A stretch of 64,000 nt of DNA from Hyphomicrobiales bacterium (GTDB taxonomy: Bacteria; Pseudomonadota; Alphaproteobacteria; Rhizobiales; Methylopilaceae). The stretch is from contig JALHQA010000001.1 in the NCBI GenBank assembly GCA_022842205.1, positions 372,001-436,000 of the forward strand. The letters run 5' to 3'. A program made the translations under genes and the position numbers. Shown here piece after piece: positions 1 to 7,792 of this stretch; position 1 is the first letter of the stretch, and each line of letters opens with the position of its first letter. The notes beneath the pieces were generated by a model that worked only from the letters and a program-made list of their open reading frames with translations, searched no databases and was not told the DNA's origin.

Positions 1-512
1 AGCGGATTTCGCCCGGGACCGTAGATTCCGGACAGCCGGAAAATCTGCACCGCGCGGGTTTCGGTCGCGAGCACGCGCCATGCCTCTTCGGCTTCGGCGC
101 GGCGCTTGCTGCGCTCGTTCGCCGGCGCAACCGGCGTATCCTCATCGATCCACTTTCCGTGATGATCGCCATAGACGCCGGTCGTGGACAGATAGCCGAT
201 CCAGGTCAGCGCCTTGTTCGCGCGGAGCAGCGGACGCAGCGCGGCCAGCGCGGGATCGCCCTTCTCGCCCGGCGGGATCGAAACGAGGACATGGCTCGCT
301 TCGGCTGCCGCGACGACCAGCCCCTGCGACGGCTGGCCGTCGAACTGGAAGGCATCGATGCCGCCGGCGATGAGGCCCGCGCCCTTGTCCATACGCCGCG
401 TCGTCGCCGCGATCCGGCCGAACAGCGACCGATGGCGCTGCACGAAGCGCGCGGCGCAATAGCCCATGCCCAGAACGAGCAGATAGGGCCGCTCAGAAGT
501 CGAGGTCGGCAT
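1..512 (-). CDS. SDR-family NAD(P)-dependent oxidoreductase (YeeZ-like), C-terminus cut by window edge
   Basis: The frame is open from an ATG at 512 to the window edge, so about 170 N-terminal residues are visible and the C-terminus is missing. The N-terminus carries a dinucleotide-binding start (LLVLGMGYCAARF), followed by TWIGYLSTTGVYGDHHG, typical of the atypical SDR or nucleoside-sugar-epimerase group that includes YeeZ/YfcH. The start overlaps the last 20 nt of the glutathione S-transferase gene, so the two are translationally coupled. The substrate cannot be inferred. A pairing of a GST with such an SDR is common in alphaproteobacteria, which supports the call. The family assignment is fairly sure; the physiological role is unknown. 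Confidence 0.8.
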   Translation of the reverse strand, partial: MPTSTSERPYLLVLGMGYCAARFVQRHRSLFGRIAATTRRMDKGAGLIAGGIDAFQFDGQPSQGLVVAAAEASHVLVSIPPGEKGDPALAALRPLLRANKALTWIGYLSTTGVYGDHHGKWIDEDTPVAPANERSKRRAEAEEAWRVLATETRAVQIFRLSGIYGPGRNP

Positions 513-1173
513 ATACGGCGGATGGCGGCATGCCCGCGACGCGGTCGGCGATCAGGGGACGGAAACTCGGACGCGACTTGATGCGCGCATACCATTCGCG
601 CGCCGTCTTGTCCTCGTCCCAAGGGATGTCGCCGAGATAATCGGCGACGGATATATGCGCGGCCGCCATGAGGTCGGCATAGGTCAATACATCCCCCGCG
701 AGCCAGTTCCGCTGGCGGATGAGAAAGCCGATATAGCGCAAGTGATAGCGGACATTGTTTTTCGCGGCGCGGATGGCCGTGGTGTCGGGCGAGCCGCCGC
801 CGGAAAACCGCTTGTAGATTTTTTCCTGCACCAGCGGCCCCGCGACCTCCTCGGCGAACTTCTCGCCGAACCACGACATCAGCCGGCGGACCTCGACGCG
901 CTTCAGGGGATTGTCGGGCAGAAGCCGGCGCTCGCCGAGCGCAAGGCCGCGCGTTTCATCCAGCCATTCGGCGATGACGGTCGCGCCCGGAACCGCCGTG
1001 ACCTGTTCCTCGGACAGGACCGGCGTCGTGCCGGCGGGGTTGAGCGTCAGAAACGCTTCGCGGCGTTCCCACACCCTCTCCTCGATCAGTTCCATCTCCA
1101 TGCCCATCTCGGCCATGACAAGCCGGACAAAGCGGGAGCACGGGCAGAACGGATGATGATGGAGGACCGCCAT
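493..1173 (-). CDS. Glutathione S-transferase family protein
   Basis: This is a 226-aa cytosolic protein with a thioredoxin-like N-terminal domain (residues about 1-80). It contains the [13 protein letters not shown] active-site region, where Cys or Ser near the start of helix 1 would contact glutathione, and the cis-proline strand NPAGTTPVL. An all-alpha C-terminal domain follows (about 95-215), with the family signature [20 protein letters not shown]. Length is normal for the family. It overlaps the downstream SDR gene by 20 nt, forming a two-gene operon that is divergent from uppP. The specific substrate is unknown; detoxification or thiol chemistry is the general family role. Confidence 0.9.
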   Translation of the reverse strand: MAVLHHHPFCPCSRFVRLVMAEMGMEMELIEERVWERREAFLTLNPAGTTPVLSEEQVTAVPGATVIAEWLDETRGLALGERRLLPDNPLKRVEVRRLMSWFGEKFAEEVAGPLVQEKIYKRFSGGGSPDTTAIRAAKNNVRYHLRYIGFLIRQRNWLAGDVLTYADLMAAAHISVADYLGDIPWDEDKTAREWYARIKSRPSFRPLIADRVAGMPPSAVYADLDF

Positions 1174-1300
1174 GAACCGCCTGGTTGGAGGGGTGAGAGG
1201 ACCGCGCGACAGGCCGGACAGCGGGTGGCGCGCAGCGGGGCCACCGTATAGAACCCCGCCCGGCCCCGGGCAACAGATTCGGGGTACGGGGGCTTCTCAC

Positions 1301-2107
1301 ATGGATATGAGCCGAATTCTTGACGCGCTGATTCTTGGCGTCGTCGAAGGCGCAACCGAGTTCATCCCGGTGTCCTCGACCGGGCATATCCTTCTAATGG
1401 GCCATTTTCTCGGGTTCGAATCGACCGGAAAGACTTTCGAGGTCCTGATCCAGCTCGGCGCGATCCTGGCCATTCTGTCGGTTTATTTTTCGCGGCTCTG
1501 GAACATCGCCCTCGCTTTGCCCTCCGATCCGGCGGCCCGGCGGTTTGTCATCGGTGTCCTGATCGCCTTCCTGCCGGCGGCGGTGATCGGCGCCTTCGCG
1601 CACGGCTTCATCAAGACCGTGCTGTTCGAAACGCCAGCCGTCGTCTGTGTCGCACTGATCGTCGGCGGCATCATCCTGCTCTGGATCGACCGGATGACCC
1701 TGACCGTGCGCTACACGGACGCCACGAAATTTCCGCTGACGACCTATCTCGCCATCGGCTTCTTCCAGTGTCTGGCGATGATCCCCGGCGTCTCCCGCTC
1801 GGGTTCGACCATTGCCGGCGCGCTGCTGCTGGGCGCGGACAAGCGATCGGCGGCGGAATTCTCGTTCTTCCTCGCCATGCCGACCATGGCCGGCGCCTTC
1901 GCCTACGATCTCTACAAGAACCGCGACGTGCTCTCCGCCGACGACCTTGTCATTACCGCGATCGGCTTTGTCGCGGCGTTCATCATGGCCGTGATCGTCG
2001 TGCGCTCGGTGCTCGACTATGTGTCGAAACACGGATTCGCGCTGTTCGGCTGGTGGCGGATCGTCGTCGGTACGCTCGGCCTGATCGGGCTTGCGCTGGT
2101 CGGCTGA
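1301..2107 (+). CDS. uppP: Undecaprenyl-diphosphatase UppP (BacA)
   Basis: UppP removes the distal phosphate of undecaprenyl pyrophosphate in the inner membrane, recycling the lipid carrier for peptidoglycan and O-antigen synthesis. The 268-aa protein has the first conserved motif [16 protein letters not shown] (residues about 13-29) and the second, [18 protein letters not shown] (about 166-184), which hold the catalytic Glu, Ser and Arg. It is predicted to have about eight membrane segments. The start is taken as ATG 1301 because the family motif begins right after it; an upstream open frame to 1172 lacks any recognisable domain. It is convergent with the NDUFA9-like gene, with only 6 bp between the stop codons. 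Confidence 0.97.
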   Translation: MDMSRILDALILGVVEGATEFIPVSSTGHILLMGHFLGFESTGKTFEVLIQLGAILAILSVYFSRLWNIALALPSDPAARRFVIGVLIAFLPAAVIGAFAHGFIKTVLFETPAVVCVALIVGGIILLWIDRMTLTVRYTDATKFPLTTYLAIGFFQCLAMIPGVSRSGSTIAGALLLGADKRSAAEFSFFLAMPTMAGAFAYDLYKNRDVLSADDLVITAIGFVAAFIMAVIVVRSVLDYVSKHGFALFGWWRIVVGTLGLIGLALVG

Positions 2108-2113
2108 CGCAGG

Positions 2114-3094
2114 TCAGACGGCCGGCGTCAGATCGGTGAACTGGCCAGCCTTGCGGTAGCGGTAGAGATAGGACGGCACGACCGTTTCGATCGCCGTCGG
2201 GCGCACGCCGAGATTTTCCAGAACCCGGCCCTCTTTCGCGGCCACGCCCGACACGACATTGTCGGACTTCAGCAGCACGACCTGATCCTTGGTCAGGATC
2301 GGATTCGGCAGCAGCTCAAGAAAACCGGCCTTGAAGCTCGCGGCGAAGAACGGCAACGGCAGCAGCAGGCGCTTGCGGCCGGTCACCTTGAGTATGTACT
2401 CGAACACCTCGCGCAGCGTTTTGATTTCCGGCCCGCCGAGCTCATAGGTGCCGCCCTTCAGAGCCTTGCCGGCAAGCGAGACGGCGACCGCCTCGGCGAC
2501 GTCTCCGGCGAAGATCGGCTGGAAGCGCGTATGGCCGCCGCCGATCAGCGGCAGGGCCGGCGTGAAGCGGGCCAGCGAGGCGAAGCGATTGAAGAACTCG
2601 TCCTCGGGGCCGAACACGACCGAAGGCCTGAGCACCACCGCATCCGGAAACGCCTTCAGCACGGCCTGTTCACCCGCGGCCTTGCTGCGGGCGTATTTTG
2701 ACGCCGATTCCGCGTTGGCGCCGAGGGCGGACATGTGGACGAACGATTGCGCGCCCGCAGCGCTCGCGGCCTCGGCGATACGGCGCGCGCCCGCGACATG
2801 AATGTCGTCGAAGGTCTGCCGGCCGCTCTCATGCATGATGGCGACGAGATTGATGACGGCGTCGGCGCCGGCGCAGGCAGCGCGCACCGAGGCCTCGTTG
2901 CGGACATTGGCCTGGACCGAGACAACCTGCCCGACGGAACCGAGCGGCTGAAGATGCTGGGCGAGGTCCGGCCGGCGGCAGGCATTGCGCACCCGCCAGC
3001 CGCGATCGGCCAGAGCGCGAATGACATGGCGGCCGATAAATCCCGAGCCCCCGAACACGGTGACGATCCGGTCCGAAACCATGACGCGCGGCAT
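2114..3094 (-). CDS. Complex I NDUFA9 subunit family protein (atypical SDR)
   Basis: This 326-aa protein of the extended/atypical SDR type begins with the Rossmann motif VTVFGGSGFIGRHV (residues about 8-21). It continues with the family signatures VHMSALGANAESASKYARSKAAGEQ and VVLRPSVVFGPED. Bacterial members resemble the mitochondrial complex I accessory subunit NDUFA9, and some bind NADPH and ubiquinone-related ligands; a role in bacterial complex I is not established. ATG 3094 is preferred over an upstream TTG at 3109 because AGAGG lies 7 nt before it. In many alphaproteobacteria this gene sits beside uppP and a tRNA-Leu gene, as here. Confidence 0.9.
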   Translation of the reverse strand: MPRVMVSDRIVTVFGGSGFIGRHVIRALADRGWRVRNACRRPDLAQHLQPLGSVGQVVSVQANVRNEASVRAACAGADAVINLVAIMHESGRQTFDDIHVAGARRIAEAASAAGAQSFVHMSALGANAESASKYARSKAAGEQAVLKAFPDAVVLRPSVVFGPEDEFFNRFASLARFTPALPLIGGGHTRFQPIFAGDVAEAVAVSLAGKALKGGTYELGGPEIKTLREVFEYILKVTGRKRLLLPLPFFAASFKAGFLELLPNPILTKDQVVLLKSDNVVSGVAAKEGRVLENLGVRPTAIETVVPSYLYRYRKAGQFTDLTPAV

Positions 3095-3202
3095 TTTCGA
3101 CCTCTTCAAAACAATCGGGATGGGCCTAACTAAGCCAAGGCTTGGGAGCCGTCCAGCGCGCCGTTGACCGCAGGGTCCGAGGCCTCTATGAACAGCGCCC
3201 GT

Positions 3203-3289
3203 GCCCAGATGGCGGAATTGGTAGACGCACCAGCTTCAGGTGCTGGCGGCTGCAAGGTCGTGGAGGTTCGAGTCCTCTTCTGGGCACCA
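3203..3289 (+). tRNA. tRNA-Leu (anticodon CAG)
   Basis: The cloverleaf can be read directly. The acceptor arm GCCCAGA (3203-3209) pairs with TCTGGGC (3279-3285), followed by an A discriminator and an encoded CCA (3287-3289). The anticodon stem CCAGC/GCTGG encloses the loop TTCAGGT with CAG. The long variable arm is typical of type II tRNA-Leu, and the T-loop GTTCGAGTC is present. Its 3' end forms the left attachment site of the island that follows. Confidence 0.97.
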
Positions 3290-3292
3290 CTT
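3272..3292 (+). other. attL of the genomic island (21-bp direct repeat with 11555-11575)
   Basis: The last 18 nt of tRNA-Leu plus ACTT's last three bases outside it form a 21-bp sequence that recurs identically at 11555-11575 in the same orientation. After that the two flanks diverge. Integration by tyrosine recombinases into tRNA 3' ends leaves exactly this signature. The tRNA gene stays intact at this end. Confidence 0.92.
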
Positions 3293-3377
3293 TTCCCCGA
3301 AAGGGGTTTATCCTCAGCAAGTTATTGATTACTCAGAACATCCCGCCTCGCCGACCGGTGCACAAAGGTGGGGTACA

Positions 3378-5015
3378 ATGCTGTTCAGAATCGTCCGTCC
3401 GGTGAAGCGTTCCGACTCCTCTAACTTGCAGTTCACCCAGCGTATCCCGGCCGATGTTCGCTCGAAGGCGAGCGGTCGAACGCTGTCGATCCCGGTGGGC
3501 GACGCGACGATCACACGAGCGATCAGTGCGAACGCCGAGGTGATCAAGCTGTCCTTACGAACGAGCAATCCGCGCGAAGCGAAAATCCGACAAGCGAAGG
3601 TCGTCACCTACCTCGAAGCCTATTGGGATTCCCTTCGACAGGGACCGGCTCCCCTCTCCCACAAGCAGACCATCGCCCTGGCGGGACAGGTCTTCAAACG
3701 GTTCACCGCGGCCCTCGAGGACAACCCGGGATCGGCAGAGCTGTGGTTGAAGGTCCGCGAGGAGAACGAGAAGGCCATCCAAGGGAACTTCGGGATAGGT
3801 AGTCTGCTCATCGACAAGACCAGACGGGTCCAGCACAGCTTGGAGGAACGGTTCGGCCCGTTCGTTGATGTGGAACTGGCGCACGAAAGTCTGGTGATCG
3901 ACGAGGAGAGCCGCGAACGGCTGCTCCATAAAGTTGCCGAGGCGATGAATGACGCGGCTGACCGCATCCATCGCTTCGCGGAAGGCGACTACGCCCCGGC
4001 TCCATACGAACGCCGGTTCCCCAAGTTGGAGCTTTCCAAGACCAAACCGGAAGCTCGGCGTTCAGGCGGAGCCGGCATCCGAGAACTGTTCGATGGCTGG
4101 TGGCGTGAAGCGCAGGCCACGCAGTCAACGAAGCCCAGCACCCATGATAGCTACAAGCGCACAATTGAGAAGTTCGTCACTTTCTTGAAGCACGACGACG
4201 CCGCACGGGTCGCCCCGGAGGATGTGGTTCGTTTCAAGGATTACCGGTTGTCACAGGGGGTTTCGGCGAGAACCGTCAACGGCAGCGATCTCAGCGCCCT
4301 CAAGAGCATCTTTGGCTGGGGGGTGATGAACCGCAAGGTTACGAGCAATCCCGCAGAGGGCATCACGATCAAGTTCAAGAAGAAGCCGCAGCTTCGGGCA
4401 AAGGGTTTTTCGGACGACGAAGCTCTGGCGATCCTATCGCAGAGCTGCATGTACAAACCCGGCAGCCGGGAAGCCGCGAAGATGTCGGCCGCAAAGAAAT
4501 GGATTCCTTGGTTGTGTGCCTTTACGGGTGCACGGGTTGGCGAGATGCTCCAGTTGCGCAAGATGGACATCCGCCAGAAGGACGGCTTCTGGATCGCTCA
4601 CATCACCCCGGAGGCTGGAACGGTCAAGGACGACGAACCTCGCAACGTGGTGCTGCACCAGCAACTCATCGATCTCGGATTTCTTGAGCTTGTCTCAGCC
4701 TCCAAAGTGGGGCACCTATTCGTCACGCCGCGCAAGGACGGGAACGTACTGAAGCCAATTAAGACTGCGCAGAACCGTCTACGGGAGTTTGTGCGCAAGG
4801 CGGTCACTGATCGCCACGTGAATCCGAACCACGGTTGGCGTCACCGCTTCAAAACAGTTGGCCTCGAAGAGGGCATCGACGCGAGGATACTGGACGCCAT
4901 TGAGGGCCACGCAGGGAAAACCGTCGGGGACAGCTACGGCGATGTAACGCTGAAGGCGCAAGCTGCCGCGATGGCGAAGTTTCCTTACTATCCGGTAGCA
5001 AACCCTCGCACGTAA
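3378..5015 (+). CDS. int: Site-specific tyrosine recombinase (island integrase)
   Basis: This 545-aa tyrosine recombinase starts 86 bp downstream of attL, the usual place for a tRNA-targeted integrase. An N-terminal SAM-like arm/core-binding region (roughly residues 230-330) is followed by the catalytic domain. Catalytic residues visible are Arg386 (TGARVGEML), His485 and Arg488 (HGWRHRFKT), His511 (EGHAG) and nucleophile Tyr520 (DSYGD). ATG 3378 is chosen because the open frame upstream of it runs back through the tRNA gene. It probably catalyses both integration into and excision from tRNA-Leu. No AlpA-like excisionase is recognisable nearby. Confidence 0.95.
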   Translation: MLFRIVRPVKRSDSSNLQFTQRIPADVRSKASGRTLSIPVGDATITRAISANAEVIKLSLRTSNPREAKIRQAKVVTYLEAYWDSLRQGPAPLSHKQTIALAGQVFKRFTAALEDNPGSAELWLKVREENEKAIQGNFGIGSLLIDKTRRVQHSLEERFGPFVDVELAHESLVIDEESRERLLHKVAEAMNDAADRIHRFAEGDYAPAPYERRFPKLELSKTKPEARRSGGAGIRELFDGWWREAQATQSTKPSTHDSYKRTIEKFVTFLKHDDAARVAPEDVVRFKDYRLSQGVSARTVNGSDLSALKSIFGWGVMNRKVTSNPAEGITIKFKKKPQLRAKGFSDDEALAILSQSCMYKPGSREAAKMSAAKKWIPWLCAFTGARVGEMLQLRKMDIRQKDGFWIAHITPEAGTVKDDEPRNVVLHQQLIDLGFLELVSASKVGHLFVTPRKDGNVLKPIKTAQNRLREFVRKAVTDRHVNPNHGWRHRFKTVGLEEGIDARILDAIEGHAGKTVGDSYGDVTLKAQAAAMAKFPYYPVANPRT

Positions 5016-5047
5016 CTTCAGCGAATGGCAGCAGCTCGGAGCCGCAT

Positions 5048-5094
5048 GTGGCAGGAGGCCCGGCCCCGAAACGCGCAAATACGGCTCTAGCCAC
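5048..5094. repeat. Degenerate inverted repeat related to the 79-bp island repeats
   Basis: Arm GTGGCAGGAG (5048-5057) faces CTCTAGCCAC (5085-5094), matching 8 of 10 pairs with a 27-nt spacer. The left arm is identical to the left arm of the repeats at 6149 and 6545. It lies between the convergent ends of the integrase and the glycosylase-like gene, so it could also act as a transcription stop, although no T-tract follows. Confidence 0.5.
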
Positions 5095-5102
5095 GTTCTA
5101 GA

Positions 5103-5969
5103 TCACGTCGAGGACGCTGCGCTTGGCGGCAGATGCTGTAGGGCACTCGAAATGAAGCGCTGTTTCGATTTTACGAAAAACACCTTATCGGCATCAATCC
5201 GATCAAGCTTTCCGCTCCCGATGATCCAGAAAAGCCTGTCCGTTTCGTATGGCGTCCGTTCGGCATTTGATGAAACGCGCAGCAAGTCTCGGAACAGCGA
5301 GACGTCGTTCTCTTTCCGATACGGATTGCGCACCCGCAGACCAAGCGCGTTGAAAATGTCCCGTATGTGTACGTCTGGTTTTCCATAGTTATTGAACCCA
5401 ACTTCCTTCAGGAAGTCGCAAGCGAGAGCAAACCCAAACCCCCGTACTTCACTTGAGATAATCAAAGGGAGAGCCTCGCGCGACCGCTCGTCGCGGCTTA
5501 AGTGGTCTGCCCAGAGGTAGAAATCCGATGCACTTAAAAACTGACTGAGGAATCCGGCGGCCGAGATCGCGGAGGCACAAAATTGCGGCCAATGCGATCG
5601 CGCAGCTGTCCGTGGCGCGGTCGAGGGAATTGCGTCGGCAAGAGCGCGTTCTAATAGCATCTCCGCAGTCGCGTATTTATTCATGACCGCACGGGGGTCA
5701 AACTGCATAAGAGCAGCACGCAGAGAGCTAACGGGTTTCTTAGACAGAATAACGCTTCTCATGTCTCTTCGATTGATCGAGGACTCGACCATCCGACAAT
5801 ACAGTTCCGCGAGGTCAGCGCAGCGGTCGTTTCGGAATGGTAGCAGATGCTTCTCGACCTGCTCGGGACCTTTATTGCCGAACACCCGAAGAGCGTCGTC
5901 TTTCAGCCAACTCTCCGCAAAGGCCACGATCTGCCGGTCGCGATCCCTTTGCGTCTGTGTGTGGAGCAT
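5103..5969 (-). CDS. HhH-GPD-like protein, possible DNA glycosylase (unknown family)
   Basis: I do not recognise a named family for this 288-aa soluble protein. Residues in its second half, VRGFGFALACDFLKEVG then KPDVHIRDIFNALGL, match the layout of a helix-hairpin-helix followed by the Asp-containing loop of HhH-GPD base-excision glycosylases (compare VDxHVxRhxxRLG). The Lys of bifunctional glycosylases (GxKTA) is absent, which would suggest a monofunctional enzyme if the fold is right. The C-terminal PYETDRLFWIIGSGKL is another conserved-looking block. ATG 5969 is chosen because GGAGGGG lies 5 nt upstream. It is island cargo, convergent with the integrase. A DNA base-excision or restriction-like role is inference only. 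Confidence 0.6.
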   Translation of the reverse strand: MLHTQTQRDRDRQIVAFAESWLKDDALRVFGNKGPEQVEKHLLPFRNDRCADLAELYCRMVESSINRRDMRSVILSKKPVSSLRAALMQFDPRAVMNKYATAEMLLERALADAIPSTAPRTAARSHWPQFCASAISAAGFLSQFLSASDFYLWADHLSRDERSREALPLIISSEVRGFGFALACDFLKEVGFNNYGKPDVHIRDIFNALGLRVRNPYRKENDVSLFRDLLRVSSNAERTPYETDRLFWIIGSGKLDRIDADKVFFVKSKQRFISSALQHLPPSAASST

Positions 5970-6133
5970 CGTCCCCTCCAGCCCCGTTTCCAATCGGAAA
6001 CACCCCTGTAAGGCGCATCGTATAGGTTGCCTCAGGGGAGAGAACACCCTTGTCTGAAAAATGTGGGCGTAGGCACGAAGAAAAAGATTGCCCCCACGAG
6101 TCGCTTGTCAGGCGTTCGCGAGGGCATTCGAGG

Positions 6134-6511
6134 TCATGCAGCGAGCACCGTGGCAGGAGCCGCCGCAATGTCATGCGGCAGGCATAGTACCTCCACTACG
6201 TCTCGCCGGACTCCTGCCATGGTCTCTGTCGATTTGCGGGGGCATTCATCCGCCGGGGTGGCCCACGGGTGAATCTCGGGGAGAGCTTCGAAGGTTGCAC
6301 GAACCTCGTTCTCCAGTTCGATGCCGAGCGCATCAACACGCCGAAGAAGGCTCTCCTTGCAACGGATGAACTTGAGGGGCCGCCACCGGCCGCCGACTCG
6401 TCTCTGGAGAATCCACTGGATTTCCTTGCGGCAGGTTATGATGCGGAAAGTGTCGGAAAGGGTGACTACGACTCGTGCGTAATCGTCCGCGTGTTCGCGG
6501 GTGACGTTCAT
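6134..6511 (-). CDS. Small conserved hypothetical protein (125 aa)
   Basis: The start ATG 6511 has a good Shine-Dalgarno (GAGGT, 6 nt upstream). The conserved-looking core, YARVVVTLSDTFRIITCRK then IQWILQRRVGGRWRPLKFIRC and LLRRVDALG, resembles short proteins I recall beside integrases in alphaproteobacterial islands. No catalytic motif is visible. The last 30 or so codons lie inside the first 79-bp structured repeat (6149-6227), so the C-terminus may have been replaced or extended when that repeat arrived. The second copy of the repeat lies just upstream of the gene. Function unknown. Confidence 0.6.
   Translation of the reverse strand: MNVTREHADDYARVVVTLSDTFRIITCRKEIQWILQRRVGGRWRPLKFIRCKESLLRRVDALGIELENEVRATFEALPEIHPWATPADECPRKSTETMAGVRRDVVEVLCLPHDIAAAPATVLAA
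6149..6227 (+). repeat. 79-bp structured island repeat, copy 1
   Basis: It starts CGTGGCAGGAGCCGC and ends GACTCCTGCCA-T-GGTCTCT. The 9-bp arms TGGCAGGAG (6151-6159) and CTCCTGCCA (6211-6219) are perfectly complementary, with a 51-nt spacer. Inside the spacer a further hairpin GCCGCA/TGCGGC can form. Copy 2 at 6545 has the same total length and the same arm spacing but a diverged middle. Confidence 0.75.
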
Positions 6512-6544
6512 TGCAGACCTCGAAATGGGGAATTGGGTAAAGGG

Positions 6545-6623
6545 CGTGGCAGGAGCCGCGCGAGGGAGCGTCAGGTAGGCATGTAGCTAGGATAGCGACG
6601 AAGCGACTCCTGCCACGGTCTCT
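6545..6623 (+). repeat. 79-bp structured island repeat, copy 2
   Basis: Same orientation as copy 1, 396 bp away. The arms, extended here to 11 bp (CGTGGCAGGAG and CTCCTGCCACG), are again separated so that the 9-bp core arms are exactly 51 nt apart. The middle shares only short blocks such as AGGCAT and GTA. Preserved arms and spacing with a changed interior suggest selection on structure or on a protein-binding geometry. Confidence 0.75.
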
Positions 6624-6775
6624 AGCGGTCTAAGGGTGGTTCAGAAGTTGGGGCGGACCCTAAGGGACTGCCGGTAGTAACCGGCTGGTTGTCCGCAAGA
6701 TTACCGATGTTGAACAGGCAGTGCACTGCCGGGGAACCCTAGGGTAACCTCTACTACAACACCTCCAAGGACTAC

Positions 6776-6842
6776 CTTAGGGACCCCTAGAGTGGCCCTA
6801 GGATACCTAGGTGTCTCTTAGACAACCTAAGGGAGCTCTTAG
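6776..6842. repeat. Helically phased array of CT(W)AG palindromes
   Basis: Seven CTTAG, CTAG or CTAAG cores are centred at about 6778, 6788.5, 6799.5, 6808.5, 6819, 6829 and 6840. The mean spacing is about 10.3 bp, one per helical turn, so all lie on the same DNA face. Most are embedded in CCYTAGGG-like contexts. CTAG is generally rare in proteobacterial DNA, so the cluster is unusual. It lies about 200 bp upstream of the resolvase gene. Confidence 0.7.
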
Positions 6843-6978
6843 GTTTCTCTGTATGGGAAGGAATCTTGGGGTCTCTCTGTATGGAGGGTAAACAGGCTGC
6901 GCTTTTCGTCGCCGAGAGACGTCGCCATCGAAGTTTTGTGTCTGAAAACGTAAACCTTTCTGGCACACGTCTCTTGAG

Positions 6979-6995
6979 TGTACCGTTTCAGTACA
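6979..6995. promoter_or_regulatory. Inverted repeat TGTAC-N7-GTACA, candidate resolvase operator or res subsite
   Basis: A 5-bp perfect inverted repeat with a 7-nt spacer sits 42 bp upstream of the resolvase start. Serine resolvases commonly bind inverted repeats upstream of their own gene and repress it. That assignment is inference. Confidence 0.4.
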
Positions 6996-7037
6996 TTAAT
7001 ACTTGGCCCTCTATTGTCTTAGGGGAAAGGGTACGAA

Positions 7038-7598
7038 ATGGCTGTGGTGGGGTATGCGAGGGTCAGCACCAGCGGACAGGATTACGAGACCCAGATCGAA
7101 CGTCTGACGGCCAATGGAGCCGACAAGATCTTTAGCGAGAAGAAATCTGGTCTCGACGGCAAGCGGCCGGAGCTGCTTCGGTGTCTTGAGTATGTCCGCG
7201 AGGGCGACACCCTGGTCGTAACTAAGCTGGACCGTCTCGCCCGAAGCACGGCCGATCTCTATCGGATGGTCACTGAGCTTGGAGACAAGGGCGTTGCCTT
7301 CAAGGTTCTAGACGACCCTCTCGTGGACACCACCAGCCGCACCGGAAAGCTCGTCATGGGCGTCCTCGCCCTGATCGCCGAGTTCGAGGCCGACATCCGC
7401 AAGGAACGCCAGATGGAGGGGATCGCCAAGGCGAAGGCCGAAGGCCGGGTTGGCGGTCGCCCCAAGATCATCAACGATGCGATGGTGGCTCGGATCGTGG
7501 AGCTTCGTCGCGGCGGTGATCTGAGCATACGCAAGATCGCGGCGGAGGTTGGCCTGTCGAAGGCATCCGTTCAGAAGGTGCTGGAGAAAATCAGTTAG
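7038..7598 (+). CDS. Serine recombinase (resolvase/invertase family)
   Basis: This 186-aa protein has the normal length and domain order of small serine resolvases. The catalytic domain (residues 1-130) has nucleophile Ser10 in YARVSTSGQD, the block KLDRLARSTADLY, and TGKLVMGVLALIAEFEADIRKERQ. A C-terminal helix-turn-helix (about 155-184, LSIRKIAAEVGLSKASVQKVL) completes it. An AAAGG ribosome site precedes ATG 7038. Such enzymes resolve or invert DNA between two res-like sites. The two direct 79-bp repeats and the palindrome-rich upstream region are candidate targets. It may maintain the island or be a remnant of another mobile element. Confidence 0.95.
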   Translation: MAVVGYARVSTSGQDYETQIERLTANGADKIFSEKKSGLDGKRPELLRCLEYVREGDTLVVTKLDRLARSTADLYRMVTELGDKGVAFKVLDDPLVDTTSRTGKLVMGVLALIAEFEADIRKERQMEGIAKAKAEGRVGGRPKIINDAMVARIVELRRGGDLSIRKIAAEVGLSKASVQKVLEKIS

Positions 7599-7792
7599 AG
7601 CACGCTGGATACCCCCCAAGGGGGGAAATCAGCGGTGAACATATATATCACACCGACGTACAGACATTTTAAAAAAAGGTCCGCTAGCGGTGAAGATCAA
7701 GGATGACTCTGGCGACAAGCCACCAGGATCATCGACTGAATAGAAAGAATGCACTACGCTCTAGTCTTTCCATCTGCGACGGCTGGAGACGG

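Larger units (their letters stand above)
6512..7037. other. Gene-free 526-bp control region upstream of the resolvase
   Basis: No convincing gene is present. The region holds repeat copy 2 (6545-6623) and scattered CTAAG/CTAG palindromes at 6630, 6660 and 6739. It also holds a perfect 14-bp palindrome GGCAGTGCACTGCC (6717-6730), the phased CT(W)AG array (6776-6842), the direct repeat TCTCTGTATGG at 6846 and 6874, and an inverted repeat TGTAC-N7-GTACA (6979-6995). Together these look like a recombination, replication or regulatory site rather than coding sequence. Confidence 0.7.

Noticed and set aside
3240-3377. Integrase start upstream of 3378
   Set aside because: The frame stays open but runs back through the tRNA-Leu gene and attL, so it cannot be the real N-terminus.
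7603-7630. CCCCCC-AA-GGGGGG symmetry after the resolvase as a terminator
   Set aside because: The loop would be only 2 nt and no T-tract follows.
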